DNA of 64,000 bases from Streptomyces sp. NBC_00820 (GCF_036347055.1 NZ_CP108882.1:6250001-6314000), one strand, 5' to 3'; counted from the stretch's first letter, positions 43,646 to 53,112 are shown. Translations and numbers: made by a program. The notes: generated by a model not told the origin, from the sequence alone.

Positions 43646-46600
43646 TCAACGGGTATGGAAGTAGGCGGCGTTGTGGTCTGCGATGGCGTCCCAGTCCGCG
43701 TCCGTGGGGAAGCGCAGGACGTCCCAGCCGGCGTCTTCCAGGCGGTACCCCGCCTCGACGTCACGGGTGGAGTCGGCCGGCTTGCCGGGAAGGTCGACGA
43801 ACACGGCGAGGTTGGCGCCGTCCAGGCGGAAGACCAGGTCGGGACAGGCACCGGCTTCCGGGACGAGGACGGCGACCTCGTCGGGGAGCCGGTAGCCCTT
43901 CGCCCTCAGCCAGCCGAGCAGGTCACCGCTCGCCACCAGGGCCGCCAGATCCGCCTCCAGCGGCGACGGCAGGATCACCGGGGTAACGCCGGGCGCGGGC
44001 GCCTCATGGGCGTCCTGCGCAGCGCTTCCGCTTCCGGCCGCCGGCGCGAGGCGGTGGAAGAGCTCGCTGCGGGACTCGCCGCGGTCCTCCCGCTCGGTAC
44101 GGGCGTCGGCCAGCCGCATCAGCAGCGGGTGGGCGGCGTGCCGGCTCAGCTTGCGGTGGTGCCCCTGGTTCCCGTACGTCAGCAGGCAGGCGTAGCAGCC
44201 GCGGGCGCACTTCTCGCAGGCGCACTTCTCGTGGGCGCAATTCTCGTCGTAAGTCGGTCCGCCCAGGTCCTTGCCCGTCTTGGGATCGAAGTGGCAGATC
44301 TCCAGGGCCGTGCGGGCGGCCTTGGCCAGGGCGCCCTTGTCATGCTGGATCCGGCGCAGCACACCGGCGCCGCCCTCGGCGGCCTCCGTGAACAGAATGC
44401 GGCGGCGCGGGCCGTCGTCCGGCGGCAGCAGTTCCGCCGTCAGCTCGGAGTCCTCCAGCTCGAACGCCGCCTCGATGCCCCGCTCCAGCGCGTACAGGAA
44501 CGACAGGGCCACCGGCTCGGGCTGCGGCTCGTCAAGGGTCACCACCAGGATGTTGCGGCGGTCCTGCACATACGGCAGGACCCGCTTCTTGCGGCGCTTC
44601 TCGTTCCCGTCCTCGTCGACCACCGGCATGCCGGTGCCCTCGATGGCGTCCGCGGCGGCCCGGTCGTTGAGCCAGCGGCCGTCGCCGAGGTCCAGCCAGT
44701 AGCCGTCCTGCTCGCCCTGCTTGTCACGGACCCGGCCGAGGTTGGTGATGCGTACGGTCGCCGAGTCGCCGTAGTCCAGGTCCATCACGGGGGCACCCTC
44801 GGCGTCCGTGACGTGCGAGGTGAGACGTCCCTTGCGGGCACCGTGGTCCTGGAAGGCGTACGACGTCTCCAGCCGGAACCCGGCCCTGCGGCGCTCCTCC
44901 TCGTCGGAGGAGATCCGCTCACGCGGCGTGGTGTACACGGTGTGCAGGTGGAGCAGGCCGGTCCGCTTGCTGCTCAGAGGCTCCCCGCACATCTTGCAGA
45001 TGTCGGTGCCCACCTTGACGTCGTAGTGGTAGCCGCAGCCGTCGCAGCGCCGGGCCTCCGCGGTCGCCAGGTCGCCCGAGGCGTCCGGCGGCAGCTGGAC
45101 CCGGGTCACCTGGTAGCGGGCGCCCTCGTGATAGATGAGCGCACCCGGGCCGAACTCGCGGATCGCGAGGAAGCGGGGCCGCTGCAGGTAGTCGCCGTCG
45201 GCGTTGCGGCGATTGCCGGAGCGCGGGATGTACGCCGCGAGGGGGAGTCGGGGGAAGCTGTAGCCGGGCAGGAACCCCTCGGAGGCCAGGTAGCGGTACG
45301 GGTTGAAGTCGCTCATCACCGACTTGCTGTCGGCGGAGCGGTTCAGCAGCAGGTTCGTCTGCGTCTCGGCCTCACGGCGTCTGGTGCGCGCCCGGCTCTG
45401 CTCGCCCGGGGTGAGGGTGTGGTCGACGACGCGCTTGTTCTGCTCGTACTGGTCGATCACGGATGCGCGGAACAGGTCCCGCCAGCGGTCGAAGGCGGCG
45501 TCGAACTTGCGGGGCGCCTTCTCGATCCGGTCCTCGATCCACTCGTCGAACCACCACGTGGTCGACTCGAAGTCCGTGATCAGCGGGGCGAGGACGGCAC
45601 GGGCCGTGGCGATCGCGCGCCGCCGGGCGGCCTCGTCCAGGGACAGGTCACGGATGTCGGGCAGCAGAGGCAGCGACATCTGCGGGTCGGGCCGGTCGCC
45701 GCCTTCGGGGTCGTAGGCGACGTCGACGATGTGCGGGATCGCGGTGCCCAGCTTCATGCCCGTCTCCGCCAGCCAGATGCCCTGCACATGAGAGCGGACC
45801 AGGTCCTCGTTGGCGAGGTCCAGACGCGGCGGGGCCACCTGCCCGGACACCATGTCCTGGGAGCGGCGGAAGTAGTACTGGTCGTGGCTGTTGCCCGTCG
45901 CGCAGTACGTGGTCACCAGCGCGGGCTGACCGGAACGCCCCGCCCGGCCGGAGCGCTGCGCGTAGTTCGCCGGCGTCGGTGGCACGTTGCGCATCAGCAC
46001 GGCGTTCAGCGAGGAGATGTCCACGCCCAGTTCCATTGTCGGCGAGCAGTAGAGCAGGGGGAGCTCCGCCGAACGGAAGTCCCGCTCGCGCTCCAGCCGG
46101 TCTTCGGGAGTGACCTGGGCGGTGTGCTCACGCGCGAACAGACCGGCCAGCTCGGCCGCCGCGTTGCGGTACAGGTCGCGGAAGAAGGGGTTGACCCGCG
46201 GTCCCTCACCGCTGTTGTACGTACGCGCCAGCGGGTCGACGGTGCCCCGTTCGCCGGTCCCGGCCCGCCAGATCAGGGCGGAGGCCGCCACCCGGTAGCC
46301 GGTGCGCTTCTCCGCCGCACGGCGGCGGAAGGCCGGACCGGAACGCTCGGGGGTCGCCTCCACCTCACGCACCAGGTCCGCGCCCTTGAGTACCTTCAGC
46401 AGGTCCTCGATGACGCACTGGACGTCATTCAAGGACATGTCCGGGGCGCGCAGTTCGGGCATGTTCCGCAGGAGGTACTTGCCGAACTTGCCGCGGGCCG
46501 AGAGGAACAGCGCGGAGCGCTCCATGCCCGGCTTCGAACCGTACGGATAGGCGGTTCCGACGGTCGGCCGGTCGCTCTCGCTCAGCACCCATGGCCCGGT

Positions 46601-49600
46601 CAGCCGCTCCTCGCTCGCCCGCTGCAGGGTGTCGAAGTCGTCACGGAAGTACTGCACGTCGATGGCGAGGGCGCGCCGCATGAAGTCCAGCAGCGTACGG
46701 GCGATCTCCTCACGCAGCGCAGGGTCGGCGTCGCGCAGCACGGCGTGCGCGGACTCCCAGCGGTCGGTCCGGGCGGCGACCCACTCCAGGTCCTCGTAGT
46801 CGATGCGCAGCAGACCCGTCTGCTCCAGGTTCGGCATCGTGATGCGCCAGCCGCGCTCCAGGTCGCGGTAGAGGCGGTAGCCGACGACGTCGCGGAACGC
46901 CTTCGTGGCCCGGCGCTCCATCGACGGAGGCAGGTCCGTGCCGCCCGCGTACTCGCGCGGCGCCAGCCCCATCACCTCGGTGACGGCCTCGGCGAGGTCG
47001 TCGTGGCGCAGCCCGTCCTCACCCGTGCGCAGTGCCGCCTGGTAGAGGGCGCCGCGCAACTGGGTCACCTGCGCGAAGTCGTTGAAGTGGCCCGCCTGCA
47101 GCGAGGCGTCCTGCCGGTTGTCGACGAAGGTGAGGAGCTTGCGCGCCTCCTTGCCGAGGCTGTCCTTGGGAACGGCCCGCAGGGACTTCACGATCGACGC
47201 CGAGATCAGGGAGGTCGCCGACGAACGCCCCTCCTGGTCCAGGGTCGCCAGCTTGGCGAAGTCCCGGCCACGGGTCTGCTCGTAGGAGACCTGGCAGTGC
47301 ACACAGAACAGGAACGGCGCCGGGACGAACGCCGCCACCAGCCCCTCGCCGGACTCCTCCCCGTACGCGTCCACGACGACGCGTTTGGGCAGCCGGACCC
47401 GGTAGGACTTCTTGACGACCATCACGCCCTGCGCGTCGGGCTCCAGCCACGACTCGGGCAGCCGCCGGTCGTCGACCGCCTTCTGCGGATCGGCCGGCCA
47501 CTCGTAGTCCTCGCCGGGCATGCCCAGGTACAGGTACCCCTCACCGGCGCGGCCCCCGGAGGCGGAGGTGTCCCGGCGCGGCTCGTACCGGAAGGTGCCC
47601 TGCTCCTCGGTGCGCCAGACGGTCAGGTACTCCTGCCCGCACTCGCGGCAGAACGCCAGCGGGAACAGCGGCTTGCCGTCGCTGTCCGGCTGCTCCAGCT
47701 GATAGGTACGCGTCAGCGGCCGGGTGAGCGGGTCCTCCAGCGTCGTGAAGACGGTGTCGCCCTTGGAGAGGAACTGGTGCAGCCGGAACGCGAACAGCGG
47801 ACGCTCGGTCACCGGATGCTTGGCCTGCGCCCCCGCCTCCAGGGTCGTACGGATCGCCTCACGCACGCTCTCCTCGGCCACCCCGCACTGCGCGGAGAGC
47901 TCGGCCGCGGCCGCCTCGACCGTACCCGGAGCACAGCGGCGCAACCGGCCAGTGCCCGGCTCACGCTCCAGGCCGAACCGGGACTCCACCCAGCGGGCCA
48001 GCGGGTCCCTGGTCAGCGCCTCGTACGAGCGGGGCGCCGCCGGCACCCGCAGCCGCTCGGCGGCCACGGTCTCAGGGGCCTCGTCGGTGGCCCGGACCAG
48101 CGTCTCGCCGATGACCCGCTTCGGCAGCACGGCCGTACCGAACAACCGCCCCGCGACCTTGGCCACTTCGCGCTGCTGGTCCTCCCAGGTGCCCTCCGTC
48201 GACATGGTCGCCGACGTGCCGATGCACTGCAGGGTCGCCGAGGCACGGCAGGCCTCACGGACCCGGCGGATCAGGAACGCCACGTCGGCGCCCTGCCGGC
48301 CGCGGTAGGTGTGCAGTTCGTCGAAGACGAGGAACTGCAGACCCTCGGCCATGCGGATCAGGCTGGACCGGTCGTCCGGCCGGGTCAGCATCAGCTCCAG
48401 CATCACGTAGTTGGTCAGGAGGATGTCCGGAGGGTTCTTGCGCAGTTCCCTGCGCTGCTCCTCCGACTCCTGGCCGGTGTAACGGGCGAAGGTGACCGGC
48501 TCGTTGCCCGCTCCGAAGCCATGGCGCAGGTACTTCTCCAACTCCATGAGCTGTGAGTTGGCCAGCGCGTTCATCGGGTAGACGACGATCGCCCGCACCC
48601 GGCGCTCCGCGCCCGGCGCCGCCTGACGCTCCTTCAGTACCTGGTTCACGATGGGGACGATGTACGACAGCGACTTGCCGGAACCGGTGCCTGTGGTGAG
48701 CACGTACGAGTCGCCCGCCTGCGCGGCCTCGATCGCCTCCCGCTGGTGCAGATGGAAGGTCAGCGGCCGGCCGTCGGGACGGACGGAACTCTCCTTCTTC
48801 CCGGCCTGGAAGATCTCCGCGCACCTGGGGTGCAGCATCCCGTCCCGTACGAGATCGGTGACCTGACCGCCATCGGCGAAGAAGGGGTTCAGCGACAGCC
48901 ACGGGTCGGGCCACTGCGACTTGGCCGCCAGATCGTCCTCGACGAAGCCGGCGATCCTGGCGTCCCGGATCACTGTCGCGCTTTTGGTGAAGCTCTCGTA
49001 CTCGTCGATCAGGTCGGAGTGGATACCGAAGACGTCCATCGCCTCCGGCAGCCGCGGCTCCCTGCGCGGCACAGGTGCGGGCGCCGCCGCAGCACGCTCG
49101 GGCAACAGGGCGCGCAGCCGTGCCACCGGGTCCATCACCTGCCAGTGCGGAGCGAGCAGAGTGGCTGTGTCGTCGGGCGCGAGCGCGAGCGGGACCAGCA
49201 CCTCACGGACGAGGGCGGCGTTCTCCGGCCTCAGCTCGGCGTCCTTCTCCAGCAGACGCTCCACGAGCCGGACCAGCTTCGGGGGCAGGTCAGGTCGTAC
49301 GAGGGTCAGCTGCGGCGGCTGCTCGTGCTGGTGCTGCTCGGAGAGCTCGTAGGGGGTCTTCGCGGAGAACGGCGGGCGCCCGATCAGGAGCTCGTACAGA
49401 ACGCAGCCGAGCGCGTAGAGGTCGGCCGCAGCGGACACGCGCTCGGCGCGGAACTGCTCGGGTGCCATGTAACGGGCCGTGCCGACACTGACACCCGTAC
49501 TGGTCAGACGCGTCTGGTCGGGATCGTCGACGATCGAGCCCATGCCGAAGTCGAGGATCTTGACCGTGCCGTCGCGGGTGAGCATCACGTTGGCCGGCTT

Positions 49601-50059
49601 CAGGTCCCGGTGGACGACCCCGGCGGTGTGTGCGGCGGCGAGACCGGTGGCGATCTGAGCGCCGACGGCGGCGGCCCAGGAGACCGGGAGCTGGGGCTCC
49701 TCGTCGATGAGGTCCGCGAGCGGATTCCCGTCCAGCAGTTCCATGGCGAGGTAGGGCAGACCGCTGCCGTCCGATGCCTGGTCCACGCCGCCGTCGATCA
49801 GCAGGGTGAGGTTCGGGTGGCCCTTGGAGAGCATGCGCATGATCCGCACCTCGCGGCGGAACCGGGCGATCTCCTTGCCCGATTCGGAGGCGTCCACCGC
49901 GATGCCGGTACGGCCGCGCAGCACGGTCTTGACGGCGACCTCGCGATGCGCGGAGTCTGGGGCGGCCTGAAGGTCCTCGGCCCGGTGGACCTCGCCCATG
50001 TTCCCGCGCCCCAGAATCCCCGTGATCCTGAACCGTTCGTCGACCGTCTCCAGGCCCAC
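43646..50059 (-). CDS. Giant fusion: Ser/Thr kinase - DEAD-type helicase - DUF1998 - nuclease-like domain
   Basis: 2137 aa from GTG 50059 (GGGGGA upstream); a TTG at 50131 would add 24 residues. Residues 1-290 form an intact Hanks-type kinase (GRGNMGEVHRAED, VAVKTV, HRDLKPANVML ~146, DFG ~168, APEQ). From ~400 an SF2 helicase: motif I TTGTGSGKSLSYIVPI (~451), motif II FDELHTYRG (~580), motif VI QRSGRAGRSGQPALV (~1370). A Cys-rich DUF1998/MZB region (~1920-1967; CAHEKCACEKC, CYACLL) follows, then a C-terminal restriction-like fold (~2053-2130; CPDLVFRLDG, VFVDLPGK, GWDVLRF). The helicase-DUF1998 part resembles Druantia DruE and other YprA-like helicases. The kinase fusion suggests control by phosphorylation. 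Confidence 0.88.
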   Translation of the reverse strand: MGLETVDERFRITGILGRGNMGEVHRAEDLQAAPDSAHREVAVKTVLRGRTGIAVDASESGKEIARFRREVRIMRMLSKGHPNLTLLIDGGVDQASDGSGLPYLAMELLDGNPLADLIDEEPQLPVSWAAAVGAQIATGLAAAHTAGVVHRDLKPANVMLTRDGTVKILDFGMGSIVDDPDQTRLTSTGVSVGTARYMAPEQFRAERVSAAADLYALGCVLYELLIGRPPFSAKTPYELSEQHQHEQPPQLTLVRPDLPPKLVRLVERLLEKDAELRPENAALVREVLVPLALAPDDTATLLAPHWQVMDPVARLRALLPERAAAAPAPVPRREPRLPEAMDVFGIHSDLIDEYESFTKSATVIRDARIAGFVEDDLAAKSQWPDPWLSLNPFFADGGQVTDLVRDGMLHPRCAEIFQAGKKESSVRPDGRPLTFHLHQREAIEAAQAGDSYVLTTGTGSGKSLSYIVPIVNQVLKERQAAPGAERRVRAIVVYPMNALANSQLMELEKYLRHGFGAGNEPVTFARYTGQESEEQRRELRKNPPDILLTNYVMLELMLTRPDDRSSLIRMAEGLQFLVFDELHTYRGRQGADVAFLIRRVREACRASATLQCIGTSATMSTEGTWEDQQREVAKVAGRLFGTAVLPKRVIGETLVRATDEAPETVAAERLRVPAAPRSYEALTRDPLARWVESRFGLEREPGTGRLRRCAPGTVEAAAAELSAQCGVAEESVREAIRTTLEAGAQAKHPVTERPLFAFRLHQFLSKGDTVFTTLEDPLTRPLTRTYQLEQPDSDGKPLFPLAFCRECGQEYLTVWRTEEQGTFRYEPRRDTSASGGRAGEGYLYLGMPGEDYEWPADPQKAVDDRRLPESWLEPDAQGVMVVKKSYRVRLPKRVVVDAYGEESGEGLVAAFVPAPFLFCVHCQVSYEQTRGRDFAKLATLDQEGRSSATSLISASIVKSLRAVPKDSLGKEARKLLTFVDNRQDASLQAGHFNDFAQVTQLRGALYQAALRTGEDGLRHDDLAEAVTEVMGLAPREYAGGTDLPPSMERRATKAFRDVVGYRLYRDLERGWRITMPNLEQTGLLRIDYEDLEWVAARTDRWESAHAVLRDADPALREEIARTLLDFMRRALAIDVQYFRDDFDTLQRASEERLTGPWVLSESDRPTVGTAYPYGSKPGMERSALFLSARGKFGKYLLRNMPELRAPDMSLNDVQCVIEDLLKVLKGADLVREVEATPERSGPAFRRRAAEKRTGYRVAASALIWRAGTGERGTVDPLARTYNSGEGPRVNPFFRDLYRNAAAELAGLFAREHTAQVTPEDRLERERDFRSAELPLLYCSPTMELGVDISSLNAVLMRNVPPTPANYAQRSGRAGRSGQPALVTTYCATGNSHDQYYFRRSQDMVSGQVAPPRLDLANEDLVRSHVQGIWLAETGMKLGTAIPHIVDVAYDPEGGDRPDPQMSLPLLPDIRDLSLDEAARRRAIATARAVLAPLITDFESTTWWFDEWIEDRIEKAPRKFDAAFDRWRDLFRASVIDQYEQNKRVVDHTLTPGEQSRARTRRREAETQTNLLLNRSADSKSVMSDFNPYRYLASEGFLPGYSFPRLPLAAYIPRSGNRRNADGDYLQRPRFLAIREFGPGALIYHEGARYQVTRVQLPPDASGDLATAEARRCDGCGYHYDVKVGTDICKMCGEPLSSKRTGLLHLHTVYTTPRERISSDEEERRRAGFRLETSYAFQDHGARKGRLTSHVTDAEGAPVMDLDYGDSATVRITNLGRVRDKQGEQDGYWLDLGDGRWLNDRAAADAIEGTGMPVVDEDGNEKRRKKRVLPYVQDRRNILVVTLDEPQPEPVALSFLYALERGIEAAFELEDSELTAELLPPDDGPRRRILFTEAAEGGAGVLRRIQHDKGALAKAARTALEICHFDPKTGKDLGGPTYDENCAHEKCACEKCARGCYACLLTYGNQGHHRKLSRHAAHPLLMRLADARTEREDRGESRSELFHRLAPAAGSGSAAQDAHEAPAPGVTPVILPSPLEADLAALVASGDLLGWLRAKGYRLPDEVAVLVPEAGACPDLVFRLDGANLAVFVDLPGKPADSTRDVEAGYRLEDAGWDVLRFPTDADWDAIADHNAAYFHTR

Positions 50060-50147
50060 TGGCCGTCCCCCGTTTCGCCTGTCACATCCAGGATTGGTGT
50101 ATCCCGCAGGAGTGTACACCAAAGGCTGCAAGTAACAATGAAGTCAT

Positions 50148-50165
50148 CGCGTTGACATCGTCAAC
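50148..50165 (-). promoter_or_regulatory. Island dyad, best copy (kinase-helicase operon)
   Basis: Minus-sense GTTGACGATGTCAACGCG: perfect inverted repeat GTTGAC-GAT-GTCAAC followed by GCG. TTGACG may serve as -35, with CATTGT 18 bp downstream as a weak -10. It lies 88 bp upstream of the GTG. The reference copy for the other four sites. Confidence 0.72.
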
Positions 50166-50389
50166 AGCTATCTGTGAGCTTGTGTGCGATTAATGCGCCG
50201 CCCGAGTGAGCGGCAGACGCGAGCCTGTCACGCGCCGGAAAGTGCACGCACGGCTTGAACACCATCGGATGAAAGGCCTCTCTCGTCGCGCAGGACGGCA
50301 AACCGATCGGCCCGGTTCAGGTGCCGGGGACGGCGGCCGGCCCCGGGGCGCGGTGATGCTGGGCCGTACGGCAGCATGACTGTCCGCAC

Positions 50390-50515
50390 GGGGCACGGTG
50401 AGGATTTCGGCGACGGGGGCCGCCACGGCGCGCTGGGAGCCGTGGTCGACCAGCCGGATGAGGACTTCGTCCGGCCCTCGCGGCGGACCTTGAGGGCCTG
50501 AGAGGTGCGTGTGGT
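50390..50515 (-). pseudogene. Decayed copy of the 94-aa chaperone-operon gene
   Basis: Minus translation DEVLIRLVDHGSQRAVAAPV followed by AEILT aligns with REELIRQADQASRSAVTALV and AEMLT of the gene at 25233-25517. The preceding ASQALKVRREG part matches AAQALAAARQD but in another frame, so at least one frameshift separates them. No GrpE, TPR or Hsp70 remains here. The rest of 50166-50389 shows no gene. Confidence 0.65.
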
Positions 50516-50545
50516 TCGTGGCGGCGGTCCGAGCCCGGACTGCCG

Positions 50546-52180
50546 TCAGGTCAGGGTGTTGCGCAGATGCGGGCCGAGGTAGCCGACGTAGACCTTTGCC
50601 GATCGGGGGCCGTCCTCGTGGAAGTGCAGACGCGGGGCGACGGTGTTGCCGCCGCCGATCTTCAAATGTGCCTGCATGAAGGCTCTTCCCGTCGGATCGA
50701 CGCTCTTCGGAACGGGCAGCATGCGCTCTTGGCGTAGTTTCGCGTTGCGGGCCACCGTGTCCGACTCGCGCATCGCCACCTTGGCCGCGGGGAACGGATT
50801 AGCGCTGGACGCCTCCGAGTTGCACCAGGCCCGGAAGTCGCTTGCCGCCGTCCCCTCCGCCGATGCCTGGGCGAAATGGTTCAGGGCGAGCAGGCCGTCC
50901 CAGGCGACGTGGAGCCAGTTGTCGACCGACTGACTGTCCAGGCCGGCGGTGATCTTGCGGTTCCCGGTGAATTCGAGGTGGGGCAGTTCGCCCAGACACT
51001 CCAGAAGGTCGGCGAAGGAGTCCGGGTAGACGATCTTCTGGACCGGCTCTGTCAGGTGCGCGGCGGCGTGTGCTCCGGCGGCCTTGAGTTCTTCCCGCAA
51101 GAAGCGGATCAGGCGCTGCGACTCCTGTGCCTTCTCGTACAGCTCCTGGTTCTCGCCCCGGAGTTCGTCGCCGCCGTGCTCGGCCTTGTCCAGTTCCGCG
51201 TAGAGGTCGTTGACTTCCTGGACACGCCGGGACTCCGCCTGCTCAGCCTCGTCGAGCAGCGTGCGCAAAGTGACGTTCTCCTCGCGCAGCCGGCCGGCAC
51301 CGGAGGAGGGGAGAGGGCGGGAGCGCTGGAGCGGCAGGCGGTTCAGAGCGGCGGGCAAGGGCTGGCGCAGTGCGAGCCGCTGGGGAAGGGTCGCGAGGAT
51401 GCGTGCGGCATGTTGCCTGTCGTTCTCGATGGTGCGCCGGGACATCACCGGGTGGCGCTGACCGTCCGCCTTCCAGGCGGGATCAAGGCCCGGCAGGTAG
51501 GTGCGCACACCGCCGCCGAACACCGGGTGGAACTCCATAGCCGCATTGAACGCGGCCTGAGCCTCCGGGGCGAGAACGTAGAGGATCGCGAGTCCGGTCA
51601 GGTATTGGAACAGCGGCTCGACAGTGGACTCGGCCCAGGCATCGGCGTCGGTGCCGTAAGGAACGGTGGCCACGACCACAGGCATCCTGCGCTGCGGATC
51701 GCACAGCTCTTCCAGCACCTCGTTGACGTCGGCAGCCTCGATGAAGAAGGGTTTCGCCCTGACCTCGGCGAGGCCGTCACGGGCTTCGAGGGAGTCGAGC
51801 AGGAGTTGCACGATGTTCGGCTTCTTCGTCCACTTCGGCAACGCGCCGACGCCCGTGGGGAGGTGCTCCACTTCGACCTGGACCCAGGTGAGCCCCTGGT
51901 CCGGCTGCGGCTCCGAGCGGACGACGAGGGTGGACTGCCACGGGCCGGCGGGGTCACCGGTTTCTCGCATCCGCCATCGGCTGTAGGCCCCGCGCTGACC
52001 GGAGGCGAAGTCCCGGTCGAGGGTGACTCCGGGCGCGATCTCCGTACGCCCTTCTTCGAATGCCGAGGTGTCGTACCGTTTGCTCCGCAACCACGCAACC
52101 AGCTGCTGCTCCACCACCGCGCAAGCGGCGACGTAGTCCTGTTCCGTCGATATGACCATGCGGTAGCCGCGTGGCTCCAT
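50546..52180 (-). CDS. Unknown coiled-coil protein next to the kinase-helicase gene
   Basis: 544 aa from ATG 52180 (GGGGGA 5-6 nt upstream). N-terminal alpha/beta domain of ~280 residues (YVAACAVVEQQLVAWLRSKR, MPVVVATVPYGTDADAWAES), a coiled coil at about 305-375 (LREENVTLRTLLDEAEQAES, DLYAELDKAEHGGDELRGEN), then a C-terminal domain ending in HLKIGGGNTVAPRLHFHEDG and VYVGYLGPHL. I do not recognise the family; the C-terminal pattern looks like a compact conserved module. Same strand as and upstream of the kinase-helicase operon, but without an island dyad in front. Confidence 0.65.
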   Translation of the reverse strand: MEPRGYRMVISTEQDYVAACAVVEQQLVAWLRSKRYDTSAFEEGRTEIAPGVTLDRDFASGQRGAYSRWRMRETGDPAGPWQSTLVVRSEPQPDQGLTWVQVEVEHLPTGVGALPKWTKKPNIVQLLLDSLEARDGLAEVRAKPFFIEAADVNEVLEELCDPQRRMPVVVATVPYGTDADAWAESTVEPLFQYLTGLAILYVLAPEAQAAFNAAMEFHPVFGGGVRTYLPGLDPAWKADGQRHPVMSRRTIENDRQHAARILATLPQRLALRQPLPAALNRLPLQRSRPLPSSGAGRLREENVTLRTLLDEAEQAESRRVQEVNDLYAELDKAEHGGDELRGENQELYEKAQESQRLIRFLREELKAAGAHAAAHLTEPVQKIVYPDSFADLLECLGELPHLEFTGNRKITAGLDSQSVDNWLHVAWDGLLALNHFAQASAEGTAASDFRAWCNSEASSANPFPAAKVAMRESDTVARNAKLRQERMLPVPKSVDPTGRAFMQAHLKIGGGNTVAPRLHFHEDGPRSAKVYVGYLGPHLRNTLT

Positions 52181-52679
52181 GGCATCCCCCTTCGTGCGCG
52201 AGCGAGCGGTTCCGGGTTCGCCGCCCGAGGTCCTGCCGGCGCATCGACTCACAGCAAACCGCTGTTGCATGGCCAGTTGGTGGCGATGCCGTTCGAAGCG
52301 GCCGCTCCTCACGGAGTCGATGCCGGTGCAGGTGAATCCGCCGGATTCTTGCTGGGCACATGGGGGCGCCATGTTTTGCCCCCTTGATCCCTTGGTGTGT
52401 CAAGACTCAACTTAAGTAGACCTGTTGGTGGTGTCTACACATTGGCGACAGGCAGCTTGCTTCTTGATGGGGCGCCATCGCTGCTGGGGGATGTGGGGCA
52501 GGCCGGTCGCGTTCGGGCATCGACGTTCTTCGAATGGCCAATGGGCACGCGGGGCGCGCGGGCGGTGCGTGGTGTGGAGTCCTCCTGGCGGTAGCCCGAG
52601 GAGTCGACGCTCGCGGCCGCGACGGAAGGGCTGAAGGGCTGAATCGACCAAGTTCGGCGCCGCACGACGTCCGTGCGAC
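52181..52679. other. Intergenic, no gene seen
   Basis: Contains TTGACA in minus sense near 52398, a possible -35 for the coiled-coil gene. Short open frames on both strands lack RBS and domain support. Confidence 0.45.
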
Positions 52680-53110
52680 CGGGCTGGACCGCGAGAAGCT
52701 GCTGGCCGCGTTCACGGCGAAGGCGGTCGGTCCGATGCTTGTGGCCAAGCACTTCGCGTCGATCCTGCGGCCGACCGGGTCGATGGTGCTGTTCTCCGGC
52801 GTGGTCGGCTGGCGACCTGGGCCGGGATCGCTCGTCAAGGGCGTCACGAACGGGCGGTCGAGTACGCCGCGCGCCACCTGGCGGCGGATCTGGCGTCGGT
52901 ATGGGTCAATGCCGTCTCGCCCGGTGTCGTGGACTCGGGCGCATGGGATCGCCTGGGTGACAAGAAGGCCGCCCTGCTGAGCAAGAGCGCGCATCGGACC
53001 TTCGCCGGACGCCACGGCGAGGCCGATGACGTCGTCGACGCGGTGATGTGGCTCCTGGGTGCGGGCTTCGTCTCCGGCGAGACGATCCACATCGAGGGCG
53101 GCGGACGCCA
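52680..53110 (+). pseudogene. Truncated, frameshifted short-chain dehydrogenase (SDR)
   Basis: A plus frame reads LDREKLLAAFTAKAVGPMLV and SGVVGWRPGPGSLVKGVTNG. After a one-base deletion near 52854 the SDR continues in another frame with AVEYAARHLAADLASVWVNA, VSPGVVDSG and SGETIHIEGGG. The N-terminal Rossmann half (TGxxxGxG) is absent. Confidence 0.8.
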
Positions 53111-53112
53111 CA

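Noticed and set aside
43655..48556. A 1633-aa open frame on the plus strand opposite the kinase-helicase gene
   Set aside because: Antisense shadow produced by high GC3; its translation is Arg/Gly/Val-rich without domains, while the minus strand encodes continuous kinase and helicase motifs.
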